NCBI RefSeq assembly: GCF_027594825.1 | Contig: NZ_CP088930.1 | Span: 124,001 to 188,000, forward strand | Length of the DNA stretch: 64,000 bases | From: Serratia liquefaciens | Lineage (GTDB): Bacteria > Pseudomonadota > Gammaproteobacteria > Enterobacterales > Enterobacteriaceae | Reading direction: 5' to 3' | Shown: one piece after another, positions 44,543-53,503 of the stretch | Layout of the letters: every line of letters begins with the position of its first letter | Position numbering within the stretch: position 1 is the stretch's first letter | Translations under genes and position numbers: made by a program | The notes under the pieces: model-generated | Seen by the model: the letters and a program-made list of their open reading frames with translations, nothing else | Databases searched by the model: none | What the model was told of the DNA's origin: nothing

Positions 44543-45316
44543 ATGAAAAAAACATTAGCGGTTTTACTGACCAGCCTGGCGTTGGGCGGCCCTGCGGCGG
44601 CTCAGGCCTTCGACACCATCAGCTTTGGCGTTGACGGTGGCTACCCGCCGTTTGACGTGCTCGCGCCCAACGGCGAGATCACCGGTTTTGATATCGATAT
44701 CGCCAATGCGCTCTGTACTCATCTGCATGCCAAATGCGTGTTCGTCAAACAACCCTTCGAAAGCATGATTGCCGCGCTCAATGCCCATAAGTTCGATGCC
44801 ATTATCGCTTCGCTGACCATCACCGATGAGCGCAAAAAGGAAGTGGATTTCACCGATCGTTATTACCGCAGTTCCGCCCAGTTGGTGGCGCGTAAAGGCA
44901 GCGCTTTACTGCCTGACGTTGCCAGCCTGAAAGGCAAAACCGTCGGCGTGCAGACCGGCTCGATACACGAAGCCTACGCGAAACAACATTGGGGTGGAAA
45001 AGGGGTGAAAATTGTTTCTTACGCCAACCAGGATAATGTCTATCTGGATTTGATGTCCGGCCGCATTAATGCGTCGTTGCAGGACAATACTCAGGCCGCA
45101 AGCAGCTTTATCGATACCCCGCGCGGGCAGAAATTTGCCTTTGCCGGTCCGGTGATTGAGGACAGCAGCATTTCCTCCGACGTCGGCATCGCGGTGGGCA
45201 AAGACAACCCGGCGCTGCGTGACGCGCTTAACGGTGCGATCAAGGCCATTCGCGCCGACGGCACTTACGAAGCCATCCAGAAAAAATATTTCAGCTTCGA
45301 TATTTACGGTAACTAA
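44543..45316 (+). CDS. Amino-acid ABC substrate-binding protein, Lys/Arg/Orn type
   Basis: The 257-residue product has a signal peptide (LLTSLALGGPAAAQAFDTIS) and the family 3 binding-protein pattern: GVDGGYPPFDVLAPNGEITG, FDIDIANALCTHLHAKC, KFDAIIASLTITDERKKEVD, and GSIHEAYAKQ. HisJ/ArtJ/LAO proteins share this layout, pointing to a cationic amino acid ligand. It follows the DDAH gene by 27 bp and is followed by two permeases. I infer uptake of arginine or a methylated derivative. Confidence 0.9.
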   Translation: MKKTLAVLLTSLALGGPAAAQAFDTISFGVDGGYPPFDVLAPNGEITGFDIDIANALCTHLHAKCVFVKQPFESMIAALNAHKFDAIIASLTITDERKKEVDFTDRYYRSSAQLVARKGSALLPDVASLKGKTVGVQTGSIHEAYAKQHWGGKGVKIVSYANQDNVYLDLMSGRINASLQDNTQAASSFIDTPRGQKFAFAGPVIEDSSISSDVGIAVGKDNPALRDALNGAIKAIRADGTYEAIQKKYFSFDIYGN

Positions 45317-45371
45317 ACCGGCTCGTTAATGCCGGCTGGCCCGGCAATCTGTCAAGTATGGGAGGCCAGGT

Positions 45372-46061
45372 ATGGTCACAGAGTATTTGCCGTTGCTGGC
45401 GCAGGGGGCGGCGATGTCGCTGTGCGTCATGCTGGTATCACTGGCGGTGGCGCTGGCGCTTGGACTGGTCAATGCACTGATCAAACTCTTTGGTCCGCGC
45501 TGGCTGCGCTGGGTTTCAACCGGCTACACCACGCTGGTGCGCGGTATCCCCGAACTGGTGATTATGCTGCTGTTGTTCTTTGGCGGTGAGATGCTGGTCA
45601 ACGGAGCCCTCGGTCTGCTTGGGCTGGGGCCGCTGCGGTTTAACACCTTTATCTCCGGGGTGTTGGCGATTGGCTTCGTGTTTGGCGCTTACTATACCGA
45701 AACCTTCCGTGGCGCGTTTCTTACCGTGGAGCGTGGCCAACTGGAGGCTGCGATGGCCTATGGTATGAGCCCAGGCCAGGTATTTAGCCGTGTTCTGTTA
45801 CCCCAAATGCTGAGTTTTGCGATCCCCGGCATCAACAACAACTGGCTTGGGTTGATGAAGGCCTCGGCGCTGGTGTCGATCCTCGGTCTGGAGGACATGG
45901 TATGGCTGGCAGAGCAGGCCGGGCGCGCCACGCAAAAGCCATTCCTGTTTTATTTCCTGGTGGCGCTGATTTATATGGCGATCACGGCGATTTCCAGTTG
46001 GGGCTTTAGCCGGCTGTCGCGGCGATACGCCTTGGCTTCCTCCAATGCAGGAGCCCGCTGA
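45372..46061 (+). CDS. Amino-acid ABC transporter permease, HisQ/ArtQ type
   Basis: The 229-residue protein has about five transmembrane helices and the EAA loop typical of amino acid importers (AAMAYGMSPGQVFSRVLLPQ). The GYTTLVRGIPELVIMLLLFF stretch belongs to the HisQ/ArtQ class. It lies between the binding protein (55 bp) and a second permease, whose ATG shares one base with its stop. Confidence 0.9.
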   Translation: MVTEYLPLLAQGAAMSLCVMLVSLAVALALGLVNALIKLFGPRWLRWVSTGYTTLVRGIPELVIMLLLFFGGEMLVNGALGLLGLGPLRFNTFISGVLAIGFVFGAYYTETFRGAFLTVERGQLEAAMAYGMSPGQVFSRVLLPQMLSFAIPGINNNWLGLMKASALVSILGLEDMVWLAEQAGRATQKPFLFYFLVALIYMAITAISSWGFSRLSRRYALASSNAGAR

Positions 46062-46783
46062 TGAACCTGCAAAATATGCTGGAAGCCGCACCGAGTTTTC
46101 TGTGGAGTGACGGCTCCGACGTCACTGGGTTAGCGATGACCGCCAAACTGTTTTTGTTGTCGGTCGTCCCCGGCTTATTGCTGGCGATGTTAATGGCGAT
46201 AGGTCAGGTTTACGGCCCACGCCCGCTGTCTTATCTGATCCGCAGCGTGACCTACTTTTTCCGCAGTACGCCGCTGTACCTGCAATTGATGCTGATTTAT
46301 TACGGCCTGTCGCAGTTTGACGTGGTGCAGCTGGGTTGGCAGGACGATCAGCCTTTCTGGCTGCTGTTTCGCGACGCGACCTTCTGCGCCACGCTGGCGT
46401 TGGTGCTCAATACCAGTGCCTACGTCGCGCAGCTGCTGGCCGGCATGATGGAAACCTTTCCGCGCCAGGAGTGGATTGCCGGTGAAGCCTATGGCATGAG
46501 CCAGCGGCAGATCATCCAGCGGTTGGTGCTGCCGGCCACGCTACGGCGCGGCATTCCTGCACTCAACAACGAGATGGTGTTCTTGCTGCATGCCACTTCG
46601 CTGGCCAGCACGGTCACGCTGCTGGATATCACCGGCGTGGCACGGGCACTTTATGCCGCCACCTATTCGCCATTTATTCCCTTTTTGATGGCGGCGGCGC
46701 TGTACCTGCTGTGCACCTTCCTGCTGATATTTCTGTTTTCGCGGGCGGAGCGGCGTTGGTTGGGGTTTGTCCGTCGAGATTAA
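46061..46783 (+). CDS. Amino-acid ABC transporter permease, HisM/ArtM type
   Basis: The second permease has 240 residues and the matching EAA loop (GEAYGMSQRQIIQRLVLPAT). FFRSTPLYLQLMLIYYGLSQ is characteristic of HisM-type subunits. No ATP-binding subunit gene follows: the next gene is an Lrp regulator on the other strand. The transporter therefore needs an ATPase encoded elsewhere, as HisP-type subunits are often shared between binding proteins. Confidence 0.9.
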   Translation: MNLQNMLEAAPSFLWSDGSDVTGLAMTAKLFLLSVVPGLLLAMLMAIGQVYGPRPLSYLIRSVTYFFRSTPLYLQLMLIYYGLSQFDVVQLGWQDDQPFWLLFRDATFCATLALVLNTSAYVAQLLAGMMETFPRQEWIAGEAYGMSQRQIIQRLVLPATLRRGIPALNNEMVFLLHATSLASTVTLLDITGVARALYAATYSPFIPFLMAAALYLLCTFLLIFLFSRAERRWLGFVRRD

Positions 46784-46789
46784 GGGCGT

Positions 46790-47260
46790 TCAGGAGCGCT
46801 TAATGGATTGCAGTTCGGTCAGGGTGACGATTTTATCCACCCGGAATTTCTTGCTGGTCAGCCAGCTGTCGGCCAGCAACCGGTAGTTTTCCATGCTGCG
46901 GCAGCCAATGCGCACCAGAAAATCGAAGTTGCCGCTGACCAGCCAGCAATCCAGCACTTCCGGGGTATTACGCATCTCCTGCTCAAACGCCGGTTGGGAA
47001 TGACCGTGGTCGGCCAGCGCGATCTGCGCCTGGATCACGAACGCATGCTCCGGCTCCGGCAGCTCGATGATGGCACTGTAGCCGCGGATAATGCCGTCGC
47101 GCTCCAGCCCACGAACCCGTTCCAGACAGGGGCGCGCGGTCAGGTTGACCTGCTCGGACAGCTTTTGATAGGAAATGCGGCCATCCCGGCACAGTATTTC
47201 AAGGATTTTTTTGTCGATGCGATCAAGCCGGGCTTTCTTTTCCACAGATAGGGCGTCCAA
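46790..47260 (-). CDS. Lrp/AsnC-family transcriptional regulator
   Basis: The 156-residue product has an N-terminal helix-turn-helix (RIDKKILEILCRDGRISYQK; LSEQVNLTARPCLERVRGLE) and a RAM ligand-binding domain (HAFVIQAQIALADHGHSQPA; GNFDFLVRIGCRSMENYRLL). Lrp-type proteins sense amino acids, so it probably controls the neighbouring transport and deacylase genes. The start is TTG at 47260 in this call; GTG at 47245 would give 151 residues and is equally plausible. The first base of the TTG call is also the first base of the divergent gene's ATG. Confidence 0.88.
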   Translation of the reverse strand: MDALSVEKKARLDRIDKKILEILCRDGRISYQKLSEQVNLTARPCLERVRGLERDGIIRGYSAIIELPEPEHAFVIQAQIALADHGHSQPAFEQEMRNTPEVLDCWLVSGNFDFLVRIGCRSMENYRLLADSWLTSKKFRVDKIVTLTELQSIKRS

Positions 47261-48366
47261 TGAAAAGTAAACATCATAAGTTACCTGAACATGCCCTGGG
47301 GGGGCAGCGCCAATTCACCAGTTTTCATTTCGGCCAGCCGGGTAAAGGCGAAAAAATTTACCTGCAGGCCGGTCTGCATGCCGATGAACTGCCCGGCATG
47401 CTGGTGCTGCATTATCTTAAAAGATTACTCAGCCAGGCGGAACGGCGTGGTGAGCTGCAAAGCGAAATAATCCTGGTGCCGCTGGCCAACCCCCCGGGGC
47501 TGGCGCAGGTGCTGCTCAACGGTGGCGTGGGGCGCTTCGATCTGGTCAGCGGCCGCAACTTCAATCGCGATTTTCCCGATCTGGCGCGTCTGTTGCAAAA
47601 CCACGATTTTAGCGCCTCGCAACCTCTTCAGCCGCAAGTCCGGGCCGCGATGCGTACCGTTTTGCAAGCCATGACCGAGGGCAGTGAAGTCACGGCACTG
47701 CGTCGCCAATTGCTGCTGTTGGCCTGTGATGCCGATGTGGTGCTGGATCTTCACTGTGACGATCGCGCCATCCTGCATATGTACGCCGATCCGGCTTGGG
47801 AACATCAGGCCGAAGTTCTGGCCCGTTTTATGGACATTGAGGCGGTACTGCTTTCGCAAGACAGCGGTGGCGGTTCATTTGATGAAGCCTGCGGTTTGCC
47901 CTGGCTTCGACTGGCGCAACAGCATCCTGCCCTAAGCCAGCTCAAACCGGGCTGCATGGCGGTTACGCTGGAGTTACGCGGACAACGGGATATCAGCCAT
48001 GAATTGGCCAGCGGTGACGCAGAACGCCTGTACCGTTATTTACAGCACCGAGGCGCCGTTGCCGGACCCGCTCCGGCGATACCGCAACGCGAAGTGGCGA
48101 TGCTGCCGTTTGCCGCCGGGGAGATTGTCCACGCCCCCGCCAGCGGCATTTTGCTGCTGTTGCGCCAGCCAGGAGAGTGGGTGGAGGCGGATGAAGCGGT
48201 GGCAGAAATCATCGACCCGATCACCGATACGGTAAAAGCGGTGCGAGCCAGCGCGGGCGGGCTGATTTATGCCTGCCGACAAGCGCCTTTTGTCACCCTG
48301 GGGGCCGAGGTGATGAAGATTGCCGGCAAGACCCTCTACCCGGGGGGCGGAGGCCTGGCGTTCTGA
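47260..48366 (+). CDS. Succinylglutamate desuccinylase/aspartoacylase-family deacylase
   Basis: The 368-residue protein has the zinc-carboxypeptidase-like signature of this family: GLHADELPGMLVLHYL (His and Glu ligands), SGRNFNRDFPDLAR (Asn-Arg substrate contact) and VVLDLHCDD (third ligand His). The C-terminal 100 residues form a beta domain (FAAGEIVHAPASGILLLLRQ). Members remove acyl groups from N-acyl amino acids. Its placement beside an arginine-type transporter and DDAH suggests an N-acylated amino acid from the same source. The start is uncertain because it touches the divergent Lrp start and lacks a clear ribosome site. Confidence 0.85.
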   Translation: MKSKHHKLPEHALGGQRQFTSFHFGQPGKGEKIYLQAGLHADELPGMLVLHYLKRLLSQAERRGELQSEIILVPLANPPGLAQVLLNGGVGRFDLVSGRNFNRDFPDLARLLQNHDFSASQPLQPQVRAAMRTVLQAMTEGSEVTALRRQLLLLACDADVVLDLHCDDRAILHMYADPAWEHQAEVLARFMDIEAVLLSQDSGGGSFDEACGLPWLRLAQQHPALSQLKPGCMAVTLELRGQRDISHELASGDAERLYRYLQHRGAVAGPAPAIPQREVAMLPFAAGEIVHAPASGILLLLRQPGEWVEADEAVAEIIDPITDTVKAVRASAGGLIYACRQAPFVTLGAEVMKIAGKTLYPGGGGLAF

Positions 48367-48377
48367 GGACGGTGCAG

Positions 48378-49298
48378 CTATCGCACTAACGTACGACTGA
48401 TTTCTGGCCCGAAACCGGTAATCGAAAGGCTGTCGCCATCCAGTTCTACCACGGCGAACGGCAGCAGTTCATCGCCATCCACCATGCCCTTCAGGGTAAT
48501 AAAGTCGGTATTCCCCATCCGCACATAATCGCCCAAATGGTAATGACCGGCAAAATAGGCGCGTACCTGATAACGGCACAACAGAGTGACCAGGGCGTCG
48601 CAGTTCCACAGGTTATGTTCATTGTCTGGCGCCAGCGGGTAATGGCCGAATACCAACACCTTTTCTCCCTGTTTCTGTGCGTCCGCCAGGCTGCACTCCA
48701 GCCAGCGAAGTTGCTCATCGCCGACGGCGCCGTTCCAGCTTTGCGCCTGCGGTTGATGCTCGGCGCGGATCCTGGCCAGCAGGTGCTGGGCCTGGGCATA
48801 CTCGTCGCCGTTAGCCTGATTGCAATACAGGCTGAGATCATTGCCGTCGATCACGATGAAACGGTAGCCCTTCAGGCTGAACTGGTAGTAGTGCTTCGGC
48901 AACGCCAGCGCAGGAGAATGCGCCGCCAAATGGCAGGAAATGACATCCGCATCATGGTTACCCATAACCACGGCATGCGGGTGACGTAATTGCTGATACA
49001 CCGGCAACAAATCGGCGTAGCTGTCCCAGTCCCGATCAACCAAATCACCCAGCGTGGCGACAAAGGCCAGCGGTAAGTCATTAAGCTGGGTGATGGCCTG
49101 GCTCAACTTGCGCAGGCTGTTACGGTAGTAACGGTTGTATTCGAAGTTGGGGTCGGCGTTGGCATACTGAGGATCCGCTATCAGCCCAAAGCGCAGCTTC
49201 TCTGGTTGCCCGGATTGTTCAGTAAATTGCGGCGCCCGATAAAGCGTACTGACGGCCCCCAGGGCCAGGGTTTGTGCAGCTGTGAGGTGTGAAGTCAT
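48378..49298 (-). CDS. Calcineurin-like metallophosphoesterase, ADPRM-like
   Basis: The 306-residue protein shows all calcineurin-type metal motifs: GLIADPQYAN (D-x-Q/H), FVATLGDLVDRD (G-D-x-V-D), VVMGNHDAD (G-N-H-D), LVFGHYPL and FAGHYHLGDY (G-H-x-H). The D-P-Q-Y and R-Y-Y-R-N-S-L elements are typical of the ADP-ribose/CDP-alcohol diphosphatase group. It is the last gene of a Ugp-like ABC operon, 17 bp after the second permease. I infer that it cleaves a phosphodiester or nucleotide-diphosphate-linked compound brought in by that transporter. No signal peptide, so it is cytoplasmic. Confidence 0.87.
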   Translation of the reverse strand: MTSHLTAAQTLALGAVSTLYRAPQFTEQSGQPEKLRFGLIADPQYANADPNFEYNRYYRNSLRKLSQAITQLNDLPLAFVATLGDLVDRDWDSYADLLPVYQQLRHPHAVVMGNHDADVISCHLAAHSPALALPKHYYQFSLKGYRFIVIDGNDLSLYCNQANGDEYAQAQHLLARIRAEHQPQAQSWNGAVGDEQLRWLECSLADAQKQGEKVLVFGHYPLAPDNEHNLWNCDALVTLLCRYQVRAYFAGHYHLGDYVRMGNTDFITLKGMVDGDELLPFAVVELDGDSLSITGFGPEISRTLVR

Positions 49299-49315
49299 GG
49301 GTTACCTGCTCAGCG

Positions 49316-50158
49316 CTAGCGAATGCCGGCGCGCATAAAGGATTGAACAAACTGACGTTGAAACACCAGAAACAAGATCAGCAAAGGCACGGACGTCATC
49401 AGCGTCGCCGCACCGATCAGCGCCCATTGCACGCCTTGCTCCGGCGCAGAGAACAGCTGCAGCCCAACGGTCAGTGGTCGTACATTGACCGAGTCGGTAA
49501 TAACCAGCGGCCAGAGAAAGTCATTCCAGTGGAAGCTTATCGACACCAGCGCAAAAGCGACATACACCGGTTTCGCCAGCGGAATATAGATGCGGCGCAG
49601 AATGTAAAACCGACTGGCGCCTTCGACAATCGCCGCTTCTTCCAGCACCAGTGGGATGCTTTTGAAGGTTTGTCGCAACAGGAAAATAGCGAACGCCGAA
49701 GCAAAGTAAGGCAGGGCGATCCCCAATAGCGTATCGCGCAAGCCCAGCGAGCCAATGGTTTGATAATTGTTCAGAATGAGGACATCCGGGCTGATCATCA
49801 ACTGCAGCAAGACCAGGGCAAACAGAATGCCGGCCCCTTTAAGCCTGAAACGCACCAGCGCATAGGCTGCCATGGTGGCCAGGATCAGTTGGCAAACCAC
49901 GATCAGCAGCACCAGCAAAATGGTATTAAGAAAATAGCGGCCAAAGGGCGCTGCATGCCAGGCATTGATAAAGTTCTGCGTGGTCAAAGGGGCAAAGAGT
50001 GAAAAGCCTCCCTGTTCGCCTACCGGGTGAATGGCGATCCAGCCGGCCACCAGGATCGGCAAGATCCACAGCAGGGCAACGGCCCAGGTGAGCAAGCCCC
50101 AACCCATACGGCGTAGTGAAACTTTTTTCGGCGTTGACGCGGCGATGGAAAGGCTCAT
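49316..50158 (-). CDS. ABC transporter inner-membrane permease, UgpE/MalG type
   Basis: The 280-residue protein has six predicted helices and the EAA loop (EEAAIVEGASRFYILRRIYI; PLAKPVYVAF), with the C-terminal QFVQSFMRAGIR-like ending common in the UgpE/MalG branch. Its ATG overlaps the stop of the preceding permease by four bases. It forms the importer with the other genes on this strand. Confidence 0.9.
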   Translation of the reverse strand: MSLSIAASTPKKVSLRRMGWGLLTWAVALLWILPILVAGWIAIHPVGEQGGFSLFAPLTTQNFINAWHAAPFGRYFLNTILLVLLIVVCQLILATMAAYALVRFRLKGAGILFALVLLQLMISPDVLILNNYQTIGSLGLRDTLLGIALPYFASAFAIFLLRQTFKSIPLVLEEAAIVEGASRFYILRRIYIPLAKPVYVAFALVSISFHWNDFLWPLVITDSVNVRPLTVGLQLFSAPEQGVQWALIGAATLMTSVPLLILFLVFQRQFVQSFMRAGIR

Positions 50159-51066
50159 TGATAGTGGGCTCGCTTATCCAGCAGATTGAATTTAATTAAC
50201 GCGATACTGGCTAAAATGACCAGCAGCACCACGGTCATTGCCGAAGCATAGGGCAGGTCCCAATAGCTGAACGCCGTCCTGTAGATGTAAAACAGCAGCA
50301 GGCTGGTGCTGTTGTCGGGGCCGCCGTTGGTCATGGCTATCACCTGATCGACAATGCGAAAGGCGTTCATTGAAGCGTTGATCAGAATAAACAGCGTGGT
50401 GGGCATCAGCAGCGGCCATTGGATGCGGCGGAAAAAATAGCCGCGTGATGCCCCTTCGATTTCGGCAGCTTCGGCAAGTTTGGGATCAATTTGCTGCAGT
50501 GCCGCCAGGTAAAAAATCATGAAGAAACCGGCCTCGCGCCACACCGATACCGCCATCAGGCAATAAAGCGCAGACTGCGGGTCACCCAGCCAGTTAACCG
50601 CAGGCAGCGAAAACAGCGCCAATAGCTGATTCAACAACCCCACCTGCGGGGTATAGAAAAACAACCACAGATTGGCGATCGCCACCATCGGCAGCAATGA
50701 AGGAATAAAAAAGGCGGCACGAACGAACGCGGTACCGCGCAGGCGTCGGTTGACCGCCAGGGCCATCAGCAGTGCCAAGCCCACCGCCAGCGGAATGGTG
50801 ATGGCCGCATACAGCAGGTTATTGCGCAGCGACAGAATAAAGGTCTCGTCATCCAGCAATGCGAGGTAGTTATCCAGCCCGATGAACTGGGCCGGGCGGT
50901 TGTTGTGCGCCGCGCTGAATACGCTTTCCCATACCGTGGCCAACGCCGGATAATGGGTAAAGGTAATCAGAAAAATCAAAGCCGGCAGCACCAGCAAATA
51001 GCCATAAAGCTGCAAGGTAAAACGATGCCGGCGGGCGGTGTACAAGGCAGAATGCGATGGGGTCAT
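50155..51066 (-). CDS. ABC transporter inner-membrane permease, UgpA/MalF type
   Basis: This 303-residue permease has the EAA loop LAEAAEIEGASRGYFFRRIQ-WPLLMPT and a UgpA-like N-terminus (LPALIFLITFTHYPALATVW). It lies 11 bp after the binding-protein gene. Together with the UgpE-like subunit it would form the membrane channel of a carbohydrate-uptake-1 family importer. Confidence 0.9.
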   Translation of the reverse strand: MTPSHSALYTARRHRFTLQLYGYLLVLPALIFLITFTHYPALATVWESVFSAAHNNRPAQFIGLDNYLALLDDETFILSLRNNLLYAAITIPLAVGLALLMALAVNRRLRGTAFVRAAFFIPSLLPMVAIANLWLFFYTPQVGLLNQLLALFSLPAVNWLGDPQSALYCLMAVSVWREAGFFMIFYLAALQQIDPKLAEAAEIEGASRGYFFRRIQWPLLMPTTLFILINASMNAFRIVDQVIAMTNGGPDNSTSLLLFYIYRTAFSYWDLPYASAMTVVLLVILASIALIKFNLLDKRAHYQ

Positions 51067-51077
51067 GCCTGCCTCGA

Positions 51078-52364
51078 TTATTGGTAGCGTTGCAATAAAC
51101 GGTCAGCCTGTTTCTGCGCGTTTTCCAGCGCCTGCGACGGCGTTTTACTCTGCGTCACGGCGGCTTCCACGGCGCGGTTCAGCAATTCCTGAATTTGCAC
51201 ACTGTTATAGGTGGACAGCTCCGGCTGCGAGTATTTTAACTGCTCGCGAGCTACGGTCGCCTGTGGCACCTTGGCGGCATACTCTTTCATGGTCGCGGTT
51301 TCCCAGGCTGCCGGTGAAGTTGCAACATACCCGGTGGCGATGCTCCAGCGGGCCGCTTGCTCCGGTGCGGATAACCATTGCATAAAGGTCACGGCGGCTT
51401 TTTGCTGCGCCGGGCTGGTGCCGTTAAACAGATACAGGTTACCGCCGCCGGTCGGGCTGCCGCGCTGGGTTTTCTCCGGCAGCATGGCGACGCCGAACGG
51501 GAACTTGGCATTTTCGCGTACCGTGGTCAGGTTGCCGGTGGTGGTGACCATCATGGCGGTTTTACCGTCGATAAAGTCCTGCGGCGTGGTGCTCCAGGTA
51601 ATGGCGCCTTTGGGCGAAACGCCATATTTTTGTGCCAGATCGGTCAGCCAGGTTAAGGCTTCAACGTTGGCCGGGGTGTTGAAGGTCACCGCCGTTCCCT
51701 TGCCGTTATCCAAATGGCTGCCGTTGGTGGCGGCAATGCCCTGGAAGGTCCAGTAGCCGATTGGGGTGGACGGGATCTCAATGCCCCACTGTTTAACTTC
51801 GTTGCCGCTGCGCACCACCAGTTTCTGGCCAAAATCAACCACCTGCTGCCAGTTGGCCGGTGGCGTATCACCCTCCAACCCGGCTTGCTGAAACGCCTGT
51901 TTATTCCAGTACAGCACCACGGTAGAACGCTGGAATGGGATCCCCCACACCTTATTCTGGATTTTGCGAATAAACGCCGGGTAGAAACCGTCGATCCAGG
52001 CCTTGCCGGCTTGATCGTCAGCCAGATCGCTGACCGGCAAGATAGCCCCGGCGTCGATCAGAGAATACGCTTCGATATCCCCGATGACGGCGATTTGCGG
52101 TGCATTTCCGCCGCGAAAGGCGGTTAATGCTTTGGTCACCGTGGTGGCATAGTCACCGGTATAGACCGGCTGAATGCTGATGTCCGGGTGCAGCTTTTCA
52201 AAATCTGCGACCAGCCCTTCAACGGTGTGGCTGATTTTGCCGCCGACGGCGATCGGATAGTACATTTGCAGCTTAACGGCATCCGCCGCCAGGACAGAAA
52301 CGGAAACGCCGGCCAACAGCAGGGTGGCAGCGCTTAGTTTAAATAAACGGAGCGAGACAGACAT
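51078..52364 (-). CDS. ABC transporter periplasmic binding protein, UgpB-like
   Basis: The 428-residue product has a signal peptide (LFKLSAATLLLAGVSVSVLA) and a family 1 binding-protein fold. MYYPIAVGGKISHTVEGLVA and FEKLHPDISIQPVYTGDYAT closely follow UgpB, which binds glycerol-3-phosphate and glycerophosphodiesters. I chose the ATG at 52364, preceded by AGGGG; a longer frame to 52454 would overlap the ATPase gene. The phosphoesterase at the end of the operon also fits a phosphodiester ligand. Confidence 0.9.
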   Translation of the reverse strand: MSVSLRLFKLSAATLLLAGVSVSVLAADAVKLQMYYPIAVGGKISHTVEGLVADFEKLHPDISIQPVYTGDYATTVTKALTAFRGGNAPQIAVIGDIEAYSLIDAGAILPVSDLADDQAGKAWIDGFYPAFIRKIQNKVWGIPFQRSTVVLYWNKQAFQQAGLEGDTPPANWQQVVDFGQKLVVRSGNEVKQWGIEIPSTPIGYWTFQGIAATNGSHLDNGKGTAVTFNTPANVEALTWLTDLAQKYGVSPKGAITWSTTPQDFIDGKTAMMVTTTGNLTTVRENAKFPFGVAMLPEKTQRGSPTGGGNLYLFNGTSPAQQKAAVTFMQWLSAPEQAARWSIATGYVATSPAAWETATMKEYAAKVPQATVAREQLKYSQPELSTYNSVQIQELLNRAVEAAVTQSKTPSQALENAQKQADRLLQRYQ

Positions 52365-52396
52365 GGAATTCCCCTGAAATAAAGTGATGTTTTTGA

Positions 52397-53503
52397 TTAT
52401 TGAATTGCGTATTGCTGTGTCACGGTTTGAAAAGTGTGTTCCCTGTGGTGGCAACGCTCACCATTGCTGGAGGAAAACAGGTACTGTGCGCGCTCATCCC
52501 ATTGCAGGCCGACCAGGCTGCCTTCGGAAAAACGTTGCATTCCGGGCGTTTTCACCGTGATCGGTTCTTGCAGCGCAGGCAGATGGCAAACGACGAGCGT
52601 ATCGGCACCCATATATTCGTAGCTGATGATTTGGCCGGTGAGATTGCCGCTGCCGGGCGCGCACAGACCGATCTCTTCGGCGCGAATGCCCAGGCTCAAT
52701 ACCGTCTCCTGGCGGTCTGACAGCACCGGAAGAGGGGCGTTGCCAATGTGATGACCATCGCCTTTGCGCGTTAAAGGCAAGATATTCATCGGCGGTGCGC
52801 CAATGAACTGTGCGGCAAAAATGCTGGCGGGATTGTTATAAAGGTTGTCTGGCGTATCGTGCTGCTCAATTCGACCATCGTTGAGCAGTATTATCTTGTC
52901 CGCCATGCTCATGGCTTCGGTTTGATCATGGGTGACATACAGCATGGTCAACCCCAGCTTGCGTTGCAGCGCGCGAATTTCACGGCGCATGCTCTGACGC
53001 AGTTTGGCGTCCAGATTGGATAACGGTTCATCCATCAGGCACAGTTTGTTTTGGGCTATCACCGCGCGCCCTAATGCCACGCGCTGTTGTTGCCCACCGG
53101 AAAGCTGGGACGGCAGGCGATCCAGCAAGGGTTCGAGCTCCATCAGCTTACTGATGTCCGCCAGGCGCGAGGCAAAGTGCTGTTTGTCCTCTCCACGGGC
53201 CCGCAGGCCAAACAGCAAATTCTCCCGCACGCTGAGGTGGGGAAATAGCGCGTAAGACTGGAAAACCATCGAGAGTTTGCGCTGCGAAGGCGGCAGGGCG
53301 GTCACATCACGTTGCTGGATGGCAATCGTACCGCTGTCGGCGGACTCAAGGCCGGCCAGGGTACGCAGCAGGGTAGATTTTCCACAGCCGGATGGCCCCA
53401 GTAGCGCGACAAAATCGCCTTCCTGCACTTCAAAACTGATGTTATCCAGTGCGGTTTTATCGCCCCAGGTTTTCGTGATGTTGCTCAGTGATAAATAGCT
53501 CAT
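52397..53503 (-). CDS. ABC transporter ATP-binding protein, UgpC/MalK type
   Basis: The 368-residue ATPase has Walker [10 protein letters not shown], the Q-loop [17 protein letters not shown], signature [14 protein letters not shown], Walker [13 protein letters not shown] and a C-terminal OB-type regulatory domain as in MalK/UgpC. It is the first gene of the five-gene operon, starting at the ATG at 53503. The upstream in-frame extension to 53689 has no ribosome site and weak coding character. Confidence 0.92.
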   Translation of the reverse strand: MSYLSLSNITKTWGDKTALDNISFEVQEGDFVALLGPSGCGKSTLLRTLAGLESADSGTIAIQQRDVTALPPSQRKLSMVFQSYALFPHLSVRENLLFGLRARGEDKQHFASRLADISKLMELEPLLDRLPSQLSGGQQQRVALGRAVIAQNKLCLMDEPLSNLDAKLRQSMRREIRALQRKLGLTMLYVTHDQTEAMSMADKIILLNDGRIEQHDTPDNLYNNPASIFAAQFIGAPPMNILPLTRKGDGHHIGNAPLPVLSDRQETVLSLGIRAEEIGLCAPGSGNLTGQIISYEYMGADTLVVCHLPALQEPITVKTPGMQRFSEGSLVGLQWDERAQYLFSSSNGERCHHREHTFQTVTQQYAIQ

